From Triplophysa rosa (Eukaryota; Chordata; Actinopteri; Cypriniformes; Nemacheilidae): a DNA stretch of 64,000 nt. Location of the stretch: positions 62,172 through 126,171 of the forward strand of contig NW_026634371.1 of assembly GCF_024868665.1 (NCBI RefSeq), written 5' to 3'. This document shows, in pieces, positions 44,444 to 56,280 of the stretch (within the stretch, counting starts at the first letter, position 1; each line of letters starts with the position of its first letter). The position numbers and the translations under genes are program-made. Under the pieces are notes generated by a model. That model ran no database searches. It worked only from the letters and a program-made list of their open reading frames with translations, and had not been told where the DNA came from.

Positions 44444-47400
44444 TCAATTAAGCGTCTCATCTTCAGAGTTTGAGCACCGGTTCTCTCCAGTGTGAAGTCT
44501 CATGTGTGTCTCAAGGTTCCTTTCATTTCTGAAACTCTTTCCACACTGATGACATGTGAATGGTTTCTCTCCAGTGTGAGTTCTCATGTGACTCTTAAGG
44601 CTACTGCCACAACGAAAACTCTTTCCACACAGATGACATTTGAAAGGCTTCTCTTCAGCGTGAGTTTTCATGTGCTTTACAAGCACTGCTCTTGTTTTAA
44701 AAGTCTTTTCACACTGATGACATGCAAAAGTCCTCTCCCCGCTTTGAGTTCTTTTGTGATCCACAAGGCGTCCATTTATTGGGAGATTCTCATGAATGTT
44801 CATGTGTCTCTGAAGGCCACTGCGATGTGCAAAACTCTTTACACACTGATCACATGTAAAAGGTTTCTCTCCGGTGTGAATTTTTCTGTGTCTTGAAAGG
44901 TGACCGCCACATGTGAAACTCTTTCCACACTGATCACATGTAAAAGGTTTTTCTCCTGTGTGAATTCTCATGTGTACCTTAAGGACAACTTTTTCAGTGA
45001 AACTCTTTCCACACTCATGACACGTGAATGGTTTCTCCCCGTTGTGAACTCTAATGTGTGATTGAAGCGGAGCTGGACCTGCAAACCTCTTTTCACACAG
45101 ATGACAGGCAAAAAGTTTCACTCCAGAGTGAGTTCTCATATGTGCCTTAAGGCTACCTGCACTTCTGAAAGACTTTTCACACTCGTGGCACTTGAATGGT
45201 TTTTCTCCAGAGTGAATTCTCACGTGAATCTTGAGTTTATGCCCATCTGAGAAACTCTTTTCACACTGATGGCATTCGAATAGTTTCTCTTCAACGTGAA
45301 CTAACATGTGCTTCGTAAGGACTGATTTGTAGACGAAATTCATCCCACACACATGACATGTGAAAGGCCTCTCCCCCGTGTGAATTTTCATGTGCTGTAC
45401 AAGATGGTTTTTTATTGCGTAACTCTTTCCACACAGATGACATTTGAAAGGCTTCTCTTCAGCGTGAGTTTTCATGTGCCGTACAAGCACTGCTCTTGTT
45501 TTAAAAGTCTTTTCACACTGATGACATGCAAAAGTCCTCTCCCCGCTTTGAGTTCTTTTGTGATCCACAAGGCGTCCATTTATTGGGAGATTCTCATGAA
45601 TGTTCATGTGTCTCTGAAGGCCACTGCGATGTGCAAAACTCTTTACACACTGATCACATGTAAAAGGTTTCTCTCCGGTGTGAATTTTTCTGTGTCTTGA
45701 AAGGTGACCGCCACATGTGAAACTCTTTCCACACTGATCACATGTAAAAGGTTTTTCTCCTGTGTGAATTCTCATGTGTACCTTAAGGACAACTTTTTCA
45801 GTGAAACTCTTTCCACACTCATGACACGTGAATGGTTTCTCCCCGTTGTGAACTCTAATGTGTGATTGAAGCGGAGCTGGACCTGCAAACCTCTTTTCAC
45901 ACAGATGACAGGCAAAAAGTTTCACTCCAGAGTGAGTTCTCATATGTGCCTTAAGGCTACCTGCACTTCTGAAAGACTTTTCACACTCGTGGCACTTGAA
46001 TGGTTTTTCTCCAGAGTGAATTCTCACGTGAATCTTGAGTTTATGCCCATCTGAGAAACTCTTTTCACACTGATGGCATTCGAATAGTTTCTCTTCAACG
46101 TGAACTAACATGTGCTTCGTAAGGACTGATTTGTAGACGAAATTCATCCCACACACATGACATGTGAAAGGCCTCTCCCCCGTGTGAATTTTCATGTGCT
46201 GTACAAGATGGTTTTTTATTGCGTAACTCTTTCCACACAGATGACATTTGAAAGGCTTCTCTTCAGCGTGAGTTTTCATGTGCCGTACAAGCACTGCTCT
46301 TGTTTTAAAAGTCTTTTCACACTGATGACATGCAAAAGTCCTCTCCCCGCTTTGAGTTCTTTTGTGATCCACAAGGCGTCCATTTATTGGGAGATTCTCA
46401 TGAATGTTCATGTGTCTCTGAAGGCCACTGCGATGTGCAAAACTCTTTACACACTGATCACATGTAAAAGGTTTCTCTCCGGTGTGAATTTTTCTGTGTC
46501 TTGAAAGGTGACCGCCACATGTGAAACTCTTTCCACACTGATCACATGTAAAAGGTTTTTCTCCTGTGTGAATTCTCATGTGTACCTTAAGGACAACTTT
46601 TTCAGTGAAACTCTTTCCACACTCATGACACGTGAATGGTTTCTCCCCGTTGTGAACTCTAATGTGTGATTGAAGCGGAGCTGGACCTGCAAACCTCTTT
46701 TCACACAGATGACAGGCAAAAAGTTTCACTCCAGAGTGAGTTCTCATATGTGCCTTAAGGCTACCTGCACTTCTGAAAGACTTTTCACACTCGTGGCACT
46801 TGAATGGTTTTTCTCCAGAGTGAATTCTCACGTGAATCTTGAGTTTATGCCCATCTGAGAAACTCTTTTCACACTGATGGCATTCGAATAGTTTCTCTTC
46901 AACGTGAACTAACATGTGCTTCGTAAGGACTGATTTGTAGACGAAATTCATCCCACACACATGACATGTGAAAGGCCTCTCCCCCGTGTGAATTTTCATG
47001 TGCTGTACAAGATGGTTTTTTATTGCGTAACTCTTTCCACACAGATGACATTTGAAAGGCTTCTCTTCAGCGTGAGTTTTCATGTGCCGTACAAGCACTG
47101 CTCTTGTTTTAAAAGTCTTTTCACACTGATGACATGCAAAAGTCCTCTCCCCGCTTTGAGTTCTTTTGTGATCCACAAGGCGTCCATTTATTGGGAGATT
47201 CTCATGAATGTTCATGTGTCTCTGAAGGCCACTGCGATGTGCAAAACTCTTTACACACTGATCACATGTAAAAGGTTTCTCTCCGGTGTGAATTTTTCTG
47301 TGTCTTGAAAGGTGACCGCCACATGTGAAACTCTTTCCACACTGATCACATGTAAAAGGTTTTTCTCCTGTGTGAATTCTCATGTGTACCTTAAGGACAA

Positions 47401-49404
47401 CTTTTTCAGTGAAACTCTTTCCACACTCATGACACGTGAATGGTTTCTCCCCGTTGTGAACTCTAATGTGTGATTGAAGCGGAGCTGGACCTGCAAACCT
47501 CTTTTCACACAGATGACAGGCAAAAAGTTTCACTCCAGAGTGAGTTCTCATATGTGCCTTAAGGCTACCTGCACTTCTGAAAGACTTTTCACACTCGTGG
47601 CACTTGAATGGTTTTTCTCCAGAGTGAATTCTCACGTGAATCTTGAGTTTATGCCCATCTGAGAAACTCTTTTCACACTGATGGCATTCGAATAGTTTCT
47701 CTTCAACGTGAACTAACATGTGCTTCGTAAGGACTGATTTGTAGACGAAATTCATCCCACACACATGACATGTGAAAGGCCTCTCCCCCGTGTGAATTTT
47801 CATGTGCTGTACAAGATGGTTTTTTATTGCGTAACTCTTTCCACACAGATGACATTTGAAAGGCTTCTCTTCAGCGTGATTTTTCATGTGCCGTACAAGC
47901 ACTGCTCTTGTTTTAAAAGTCTTTTCACACTGATGACATGCAAAAGTCCTCTCCCCGCTTTGAGTTCTTTTGTGATCCACAAGGCTTCCATCTATTGGGA
48001 GATTCTCATGAATGTTCATGTGTCTCTGAAGGCCACTGCGATGTGCAAAACTCTTTCCACACTGATGACACGTGTGTGGTTTCTCTCCGGTGTGAATTTT
48101 TGTGTGTCTTGAAAGGTGACCGCCACATGTGAAACTCTTTCCACACTGATCACATGTAAAAGGTTTCTCTCCGGTGTGAATTCTCATGTGTACCTGAAGG
48201 CTATATTTAACTGTGAAACACTTTCCACACTCATGACATGTGAATGGATTCTCTCCAGTGCGACCTCTTTTGTGATCCACGAGGCATTCATCTTTTGGGA
48301 ATTTGTTTCTATGCTTTTTGTCTCCTGTTCTCAGAGCTCCTTTTTGTGAAACATTTAGGTTTGCTTTTACATACCGATGTTTCCCATCAGCACCATGCAC
48401 CTCCATCATATCTGAAATGAACAAAGTAATCTGTTAAAATGCATCTACTTTACAATTGTACAATAACAAAAAGCCACTATATGTCATGTGTCCAATTTGT
48501 GTCATCTTTAATGTGCTAAAACTTTATTTTGTCATTCTTATGTCAATTCCTGGGCCCGGTTGCAAGAAACCTCCCAGAAAACCCTTAATTCTAATTGTAA
48601 CAGTATTGTTACAAAGGGTTTTCTTACCCTGAGGGGTTGCTTGTAACCGGGCCCTGGTCTTAGGGCTATTTTAGAGCAATGCAAAGGGTCAGTTTAATTC
48701 GCTAGTTGCACAAGATGGCACCGGTGAGCTTTTGGGACGCCAGAGTCGGCAGAGTAATTTCCGGTCATATAACACTGTATGGGAAAAGGAGGATTTTTGG
48801 CAGGCAAATATGGGTAGTTTTTAGACAGATCCACTTTACATTCCTGAGCACTTTGTTAAGCCAAAACAACACGACAGTGTTATTTGACTGGAAATTATTC
48901 TGCTGACCATAGCTCACCGGTGCCATCTTGTGCAACTAGCCTATTGTCAAGGAACACAATGCACTGGTAGTTTGTTTAAATACAATTCTTTTAAAACTAT
49001 TCCAGATTTTGGATATAGAAAGTTATTAATTCAATTCAATTTTATTTATATAGCGCTTTTCACAATGTGCATTGTTCCAAAGCAGCTTTACAGGAGCAAA
49101 TAAGAAAAACAGAAAAACACAGAAAGGTAAAACACAGCACAGTGCATGGTGTTTATAGATTCTAATAAATAAATGAATAAATAAAATAATTAAATTTACC
49201 ATATTACCATAACATATTTTAGTGCATTTATCCGTTTCCTCAATGCTAATTGTCTGTTTTAATGATTTAACTACAGCCACTAATTCATTAAATAAAAGCT
49301 GTATTATTCCTCAACTGTCAATAATAAAGACAAAAAAACAGACACCAACCTCTTTGTTCCTCAGTATCTTCATTTTCCATTCTGCATAGTTCTGGATCTC
49401 TCAT
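44444..49404 (-). CDS. FiNZ-type C2H2 zinc-finger protein with 42 fingers
   Basis: Coding exon 1 (49404-49350) begins MRDPELCRMENEDTEEQR, resembling the FiNZ-type N-terminus of cyprinid zinc-finger proteins, and splices at a GTTGGT donor. Exon 2 (48411-44444, acceptor TTTCAG) joins in frame to give about 1,340 aa. By my count it holds 42 complete C2H2 fingers with TGEKPF-like linkers: three, then four near-identical 268-residue units of nine fingers, then three. The 804-bp units span about 47855-44640. It should be a nuclear sequence-specific DNA-binding protein. Known FiNZ-ZNFs are proposed to repress transposons, but the target here cannot be read by eye. The array's near identity implies recent amplification or gene conversion, and copy number may vary or be mis-assembled. 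Confidence 0.85.
44640..48060 (-). repeat. 804-bp coding tandem array, four units plus partials
   Basis: The motif GGCTTCTCTTCAGCGTGA recurs at a constant 804-bp spacing (about 44648, 45452, 46256, 47060, 47864). Interior copies translate identically in both frames I compared. Only the outer copies differ by a few substitutions (e.g. RHMKNH, KHMKTH, IDGSL versus INGRL). Confidence 0.9.
48550..48655. repeat. Short palindromic MITE in the zinc-finger intron
   Basis: GGGCCCGGTTGCAAGAAACC pairs with GGTTGCTTGTAACCGGGCCC, and AAAACCCTT pairs with AAGGGTTTT, around a short loop. Confidence 0.6.
48702..48939. mobile_element. 238-bp MITE with perfect 29-bp terminal inverted repeats
   Basis: Bases 48702-48730 and 48911-48939 are exact inverted copies (starting CTAGTTGCACAAGATGGC). 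It lies in the intron between the two coding exons of the zinc-finger gene. I see no obvious target duplication. Confidence 0.75.
49025..49095. repeat. Teleost L2-like tail repeat
   Basis: CAATTTTATTTATATAGCGC, then TTTTCACAATGTGCATTGTT and CAAAGCAGCTTTACAGGAG, is a very common fish repeat tail. Confidence 0.6.
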
Positions 49405-49772
49405 GTTCTCAAGCTTCCTTTCCTCCACCAAAAGTAAGAAATTCAGTTACACCTGGAATGATTTTTCTGCTTGTTTGTCTCTCACGTTTATTGGTGGATT
49501 GCTGTAGGAGGAGCTTATCTGAAGGCGTCAATCACGGTCAGGGTGTGAACGAGTAAATTGTTCATGCTAGAGCCATCTGTTTCAGGATTTTTAATTGTTC
49601 CAGATAAATATTCACCTGCTTATTCAATTGGTGTAAATTTGACCATGAAGGCTCTGGTGGATAGCGAATGGTCACAAAGCGTCCGTTCAGAGATGAAGAA
49701 ATGCTTAATAGAGGATATCTTGATACACAAGTAGTTGTGATTCTAAACAAAAAAAAAACTGAAATGATTAAA
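49405..49772 (-). other. Upstream intron/leader of the zinc-finger gene
   Basis: Non-coding in the zinc-finger orientation. No known element is recognised apart from the MITE beginning at 49773. Confidence 0.3.
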
Positions 49773-50162
49773 GGGACATTACACCCATAAATGTAAATGT
49801 TGTCATCATTTACTCACCCTCATGTCATTTCATATATAAACTACTTTGTTCTGATGAACACGGAGAAAAATATTTGGAAAATGTTTCACTCCCGGGACAT
49901 CATTGACTACCATAGTATTGAAAAAAATTAATTGCCCCAGAACTGTTTGTGTTTTCCTAAATTCTTCGAAATATCTAATTTTGTGTTCAACAGAACAAAA
50001 TATATACATTTTTTATCTACTATGATAGTGAATGATGCCCCAGAACTAATAGAAATATCTTTCTCTGTGTTCAACAGAACAAAGAAATTTATACAGATTT
50101 GAAACAACCTGGGTGTGAGTAAATGATGACAGAATTTTCATTTTTGGGTAAACTATCCTTTA
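49773..50162. mobile_element. Palindromic Tc1-type MITE, copy 2
   Basis: Starts AAAGGGACATTACACCC and ends TTTTGGGTAAACTATCCTTT, with CATTTACTCACC / GAGTAAATGATGACAG arms as in copy 1 (10177-10586). Confidence 0.75.
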
Positions 50163-50465
50163 GATACAAATATCACAGTACATTTATAAAAGTATTGACT
50201 AAAATAAGTAACGTTAGTCATGCCATCTTACATTCCACTATTTAGTTCTCTACTATGATTGAGCTTATTTACTAAATAGAAATATTCAAGACATGAAACA
50301 ACTATAACATTATATTACTGACATAATCAGAAATAACCTCACACGGATTTCTTATGGCTAGCCATTATATACCGTATTAAGCACAAATAACTAAATTTGA
50401 CCTTAAACAAGTTTAAAACAAGTCCAAGTTTACAAATTATTTTACTCAAGAATCACTGTGTGTGT

Positions 50466-50550
50466 AGTACCCCTGGAATGAGGAGAGGATTAGTGAAAAG
50501 AACAAGACGGACGCATTGCTTCCTCAACAGTGTCCTTACTGTGAATCACA
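50466..50550 (-). other. Second copy of the zinc-finger non-coding leader exon, donor lost
   Basis: It matches 50957-51040 (AACAAGACGGACGCATTGC, then TTCCTCAACAGTGTCC). At the position of the donor it reads CCAG|GGGTAC instead of GCAG|GTAACTG, so this copy probably cannot splice there. Confidence 0.45.
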
Positions 50551-50956
50551 TTTAATGTAATGACATTGGATATGTATAAATGAATGCACAGCATGAATGA
50601 TTCAAACATATGTTTACCCAACATAGAGAAATGATCAGTACACGTGACGTAACATCCACTCCGATAATACCATTCAGTACTCATCGATCGTTAACGTCAA
50701 CCTGCGCTTAAATCACAATTCAGACCAGGGAGAAACTAAACTCTTTCCATTTACACAACGAGATAACATTCACTTTGACAAACATACTTAAACATCTTGT
50801 GGAGTAGCACAATTGTTATGCAACCGCACGTGCTAACCACGCTCTCTTTTATACATTGTTCATTAAACAAAAAAAAAGATTAATCACTTAATAAACAGTT
50901 ACCCTCTACCAGTGTTCATCTTCATCTGTGTATGTCAAATATATAGTTTACAGTTA

Positions 50957-51110
50957 CCTGCAATGAGGAGAGGATTATGAGATATGAAAAGAACAAGACG
51001 GACGCATTGCTTCCTCAACAGTGTCCTTACTGTGAATGAAGCGCGTTACGACCGCACTTCCCCATCACGCGCGATGACGCCATCACGCAAGTACGCAAAC
51101 TTGCTACGCA
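50957..51110 (-). promoter_or_regulatory. Probable first (non-coding) exon and promoter of the zinc-finger gene
   Basis: On the minus strand a leader ends CTCCTCATTGCAG|GTAACTG, a good donor in the right orientation for the coding exon at 49404. Upstream of it (51040-51110) is a locally CpG-rich patch with GCGCGATGACGCCATCACGC, fitting a TATA-less promoter. Confidence 0.4.
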
Positions 51111-52640
51111 ACATACTAAACCGAATTATTTTCCTTAAACTATAAACCAGATGAATAAATAAACAACATTATTTGAATAAACTACATGAACTTAAATTGA
51201 CAATCGACTTCCTGTATACCACATGTGCGCATCATTTTATTACTTTAATCGTATTTATCGTTCCCGTTAGCTAAATTAAAATTAAGGATGCTATAAGTAG
51301 GCTAATACTAAAGCAAATCACGATTGAAAATATAAAATTACACCTTTAAACCTTTAAACATTCAACACATTAACACATAAAACACTGCTCTTGACGGTAA
51401 TTAATTAGTGAAGAAGTAAACTATGAAACCCCTGATTTGAGTTAGTTCCATCAACTCTGGGTAGACTTGAGTTAAGCGCTTGCACCACAGCTACGACAAG
51501 CCATGATCAATGGAGCTCCGATATTACGATTCACCATGGCAACGGCACAAAAAAAAAGCAACATGGCCGTAGAAAGCGCTTGAGAGCGAGGCACTCTTTC
51601 CGCTCTGCATACAATGGATTTACTAATGTGTAAATGTATGAGAATTTTAAAATTTAAATCGATAAAGAGATAAATGTACCAATAAACAAACAAATTAATC
51701 AGTAAATGAATTAATAAATGAATGAAACAACAGAAATAAATCCGAAATAATAAAAAAATCTTCTATCTCTCACTCGTCATGAGTACTCTAGTGAGCCTTG
51801 GTGACGTCATGGTGTATGGGACACTTGTTGTGAGTGTTTCAGACTCTCCTGTCAAAGTAAGAGTGATCATGAGTTCGAACTCTGCTCGGAGCAGTTTTGG
51901 GTAGGAATGGTGTGCACGTCTAAATTAATTGTTTATTACCCTTATCAGTGCATTTGTCTGTATTTATTAATTTCTTTATTCGTGCACTTTATTTGCACAC
52001 TATATTAAATCATGTCTTATCCTCCATAGAAAACTAACATTTGTGAGAACATGTAAGGGAAAGAATATGCTCTGATGTAATACACGGCCACAGTGGCTGA
52101 TGTTATTGATGTAAGGATGGATGAGATATATTTTAATTTATATATATCTAATTCACTGTAAAGAAAAATGGTTGTTTTAATAAAAATGCACAGGGAAATT
52201 ACAAAATTCGACTCGGGTCCTAAATTCCTCTCCTGAAATCAAAGAACATATGAATTAATGCAGCCTCTTTACATACAGGATGCTCTATAAAAGCACAATG
52301 ACATTTTAGTCACTGAGATGGTCTCTGTGTGATCTGTGAAATGTGTGCCATGAATGACTGTATTAATGAATGAATGATTTACACCACTTGCACTTTAAAA
52401 GGGGGAAGGAGATCGAAAGAAACTCTGGGTTTACCAAAGAAAACCTGCTTCTGACCAGGTTAGGTTCACAGAGTAAGTTACTACGGTTACTGACTCTGAG
52501 TATAAGTGACCTCTCCTTTAGAAACGGACTTGAGTTACCCCACTTTCTCAGGTTTGACCTACCTCACATTCTGAAACGGAAAACCCAGAGTTTCCCTCAT
52601 TTCAGGATTAATATACTCAGAGTTTTCACTAAACCTCCTT
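51111..52640. other. Intergenic, transposon-derived
   Basis: No gene. 51790-51900 has a tRNA-like B-box (GAGTTCGAACTC) and may be an old SINE. 52370-52650, ending CTTTCTGAAACAGGCCCC, looks like the end of a common teleost MITE and abuts the chitinase pseudogene. Confidence 0.35.
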
Positions 52641-52654
52641 TCTGAAACAGGCCC

Positions 52655-55381
52655 CTGATGTTGGAAAGACCTGCCATATAGTGTGGACCCCCATTTATGC
52701 ACTAATTTAATTCATGCGTTTTCCATTATTAATCAGGAAAATCAACTGAGCACCTATGACTGGAATGATTCAACGCTCTACAAATCTTTCAATGGACTGA
52801 AGCAAAAGTGTCACATGGCAGAAGAACCCAAATGCAGACAGCAGGTAGAACACAAAAAACTTTATTAAAGCAAAAACCCACAATGGGTGGCAAACACTAA
52901 ATTAAACAAGACTCAAAAACAAATACTTCCCACAAGGGGGCAAAACAAGGAAGTCCAAATAATAAGTCCACTGACAAGGCAAGGCTGGAACAAGGGAATC
53001 TTCACGGGACTAGAAACGAACATGAACAATGTATGACGAACCGGCACCGGACAGAGAAAACTAGGGCTTTAAGAAGGAGAACACTAACGAGGGAAAATAA
53101 CACTGGGCAGGTGAGGGGAATGAAACAATAATGGGAAGATTACGTGAAACAAGGGGGCGGGGCCAAGGCACGCGACAGGAGAACACGTGGCGCAAAGTCA
53201 CAACAAAGGCCACGTGTTTCCACACATAGCACAACAAGCACAAAAGACATGGTACTGTCACGACCCTGTCCAAAGAACTAGAAAACTCCTGACAAGAAGG
53301 ACAGGATCATGACACAAATTTATGTTATCTCATATGTATATCAAAATTATGTATCAAAGTGATTATGTGTTGTTTTCAGAACACATTTATGTAAATAAAG
53401 ATACATACTGGAGTGAAACATGAATATTTGACTTGACAGAAACCCCAGTTTGAAAACTCAAACTGGATGATGGGACTTTGGGACAGCTCAGTAAGTGTCC
53501 TGCTTAAACGCGTAACTGTTTTTTCTAATAAATAGAAGTTAATTAATTTACTGTGTTGTTGAACTCTCACTTCAGGTTTAGCATCATGGTGTCCACCCCA
53601 GCAAACAGACAGACCTTTATACAGTCTTCAGTCAACTTTTTGAGGACTCATGGCTTTGATGGTCTGGATCTGGACTGGGAGTTTCCTGGTTAATCGTGGA
53701 AGTCCTCCAGAAGACAAGCAAAGATTCACACTGCTCTGCAAGGTACTTTAACATTTACTATTTAAAACAAACAACATCTGTATAGAAAAAAATGTGGAAC
53801 AAACAATAGAGACACAAGAAAAACAATATAGATATAATGAAAAGCATAACAACAGGAATACAATAAAATACATAGCAAATTTTCTAAGCATTCTTGCAAT
53901 GACTTTTAATAGCTGTAACTCTTTCAAATTGACATTCTAATGTAACTTTAATTTACACTTATTTTATGTAATAACCTTATGACATATTTTATATATTTTA
54001 TGTATTTTTACTTAATATTTTTTTCCATTTTAAATTATATTATTTTTAGAGAAATTTAGTGAAAATCTCTCCGTATTTGGTAAGTTCTTTTTTAGCTTTG
54101 GCATCATACTGTTAATTTATTTGTCTGTGGCGTAAATAACACATTTCAACTGCACTGTTTTACTATTACAAATGTGAACCTGTGACCTGTGTTCTGTTAT
54201 AAGGCAGAAGGTAATGCCACTGGATGTCCCAGATTCCTGCTCACTGCTGCTGTTTCTGCTGGGGAAAAAACATTGATGGTGGTTATGAAATTGTAGAAAT
54301 TTCTAAGTATGTCTTTTAAAATTAGGCTACACATTTTTATTAGTATTTACTGTAAAGTCACATAAAAACAGTCCTTTTGTTTTGTTCATATGCTTTGAAA
54401 AGAATGTCTTAATGCAAATTAAAAGTAATATTGTGTGGAAAAACAATGGTCTAGAAGCACCTAATCCTGGTTGTAAAATTAAACTTTAAATAATCTGTAA
54501 ATTTATTTCTGAAATCTGATTGGTTGATTTAAATGTTGTCCCTAAGGACATCAACCACTTGGCAAAATCAGGATAGCCCATGCGCTCATGGCGTGTCACT
54601 GGACACAACAGTCCTCTGTATCGTGGGTCTAGCCGGCACAGAAGACAACATACTTCAATGCTGTAAGAAAGCCCTACAACCTTTATAACCTATGTCATTC
54701 AAAACTAGAAAAATAAATTGTTGGATTAAATTTATTCCAGGATTTTGAAATGACATACTGGAGAGATCAGGGTGCCCTGTGGAGAAACTGAGGATGGGAT
54801 TTGCAACATACGGACGGACGTTCAGTCTGACGTCCACGGCCAGTGATGTTGGAGCTCCAGCTGATGGTCCTGCTTCAGCGGGAACATACACCAGAGAGGC
54901 TGGATTCTGGTCCTATTATGAGGTCTCACATTCAGGCACAGTACAAACTCAAAATTTGACAAAGATGATCTCCAATAACTTGAAAACTGAATAATTATTA
55001 TCCATCAGATCTGCACCTTCCTTAAAGGAGCAACAACACAATGGATCGATGATCAGAAAGTTCCATATGCAACCAAAGGAAAAGAGTGGGTGGGCTTTGA
55101 CAACAAGATGAGCTGCGAGACAAAGGTAATTATTTATATGAGTTACATTAACATACACTGACTGTTAGTTGTCAAATGTGCACGCTGAAAGTTGGCAGGG
55201 TTATGAAAATAAAATCTGAGAATAAATTCTGTTCATGCATCAGGTTCAATACCTAAAGGACAAAAAATTTGGAGGAGCGTTTGTCTGGGCTCTGGATCTC
55301 GATGACTTTACGGGACAGTTCTGTGAGCAGGGCAAAAGTCCTCTCATCAGCTTCTTAACATCGGTACTCTCCATCACATAA
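52655..55381 (+). pseudogene. Chitinase pseudogene (second chia copy)
   Basis: Exon remnants align in order with the intact gene at 17.6-24.9 kb. Exon 3 has lost its first third (52655-52808). Exon 4 is scrambled near 53441. Exon 5 (from about 53577) keeps the catalytic motif DGLDLDWEF but gains one base and a stop right after it. Exon 6 begins near 54203. An exon 7 scrap is at 54584-54660. Exon 8 (about 54741-54922) is missing one base near 54773. Exon 9 is 55009-55125. Exon 10 (55244-55381) has a 13-bp loss and stops before any CBM14 domain. Exons 1-2 are absent. A solo LTR sits at the exon-3 donor. It cannot make a chitinase. Confidence 0.9.
52809..53314 (-). mobile_element. Solo LTR inserted at the exon-3 donor of the chitinase pseudogene
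   Basis: It has TGTCACATGGC and GGATCATGACA ends. The minus strand carries the GTGGGTTTTTG and TAATAAAG blocks of the gag-only LTR group. In the intact paralogue the uninterrupted site reads AAGCAAATGTATG. The duplication around CAAA is imperfect. Confidence 0.75.
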
Positions 55382-56280
55382 CTCATAACTAATAATCGCA
55401 CAATGCACCTGTCGTCTAATGTACTATAACACGCCTGTTTAGAAGAAATGTGTATGACATGTTAAGGAAGCAGTGTAGAACCTTCTGGTGACAAAATTAT
55501 ATAGAATTAAATGAGTTTTTATGTTAAAAAGACTTTCTATAATTTGGAATTACACACTTTACTTTTATGTGTTTGTAATAAAGATCAATAAAACGGAAGG
55601 AAGGAGGCGGGAACCGGCGAACATTTAAACATTTAATCAAAAATAAATACACCAAAAAATACAAAAGTAACAAGCCGGCAGCCCCTCGCGGACGACTGCC
55701 GGTGTTGTGCCGAAAACACACTCCCTGCCAGAATCGCACTGCCTTCGCGTGCGCGCGCGTGACGTCACTCGATGCCACCGCTGGTTTACAAAGGCGATTC
55801 TGGTCTGTAACTCGCGTTTTTCAGTATTCGTTACGAAAATGTCACATTCTTAGACAATGTAAGCAATACAGGTATATTTATGTGATTGATTTAAACTTCG
55901 TTTGAATAAATGTCTTATATTTACATACGGAGAATAAGCATTTAGTGGATCGAAATAAAGTTGGATTAAACTAAATCGACTTTCTTGTTGTTCCAAATGA
56001 CTGTAAACAGTACTGCATTACTGACTGAATCAACTCTTTTCATTACACCTAAATGTGTGTTTTACACCTAGGCCTTACACAAGGCAGAAAATTACATGTA
56101 GTTGAGGACACACACTGTAAAGAAAGCAGACACATCTGACGATATAAAATAATGTATAGATGATCAAATTGAAAAAAAAGGTTTTAAATGGCGAACACTG
56201 GCATTTTTTAAACGGGTAAAGACGAATGATGATCCTGCAGAAAGATTTATTGATTTAAGTTGAAAAGGTAATGTAACATG
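55382..56280. other. Downstream of the chitinase pseudogene
   Basis: 55382-55560 corresponds loosely to the 3' flank of the intact chitinase. 55580-55800 may be the end of a retroelement on the minus strand (CGCCTCCTTCCTTCCG). 55800-56280 is AT-rich and unassigned. Confidence 0.3.

Noticed and set aside
44640..48060. CRISPR-like regular repeat array
   Set aside because: The 804-bp period is coding C2H2 fingers in a vertebrate genome; there are no short repeats with unique spacers.
44492..48349. Series of plus-strand open frames of 62-134 codons repeated every 804 bp
   Set aside because: They are the antisense shadow of the zinc-finger array; repetition follows the DNA repeat and no splice or domain evidence supports them.
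48706..48906. 66-codon frame as a gene
   Set aside because: Almost entirely within a 238-bp MITE bounded by perfect 29-bp inverted repeats.
51790..51900. tRNA gene with GAGTTCGAACTC
   Set aside because: A B-box-like motif only; arms do not pair convincingly, so an old SINE is likelier.
52683..54994. A second functional chitinase
   Set aside because: Missing exons 1-2, internal deletions, frameshifts, a premature stop after the catalytic motif and an LTR at the exon-3 donor.
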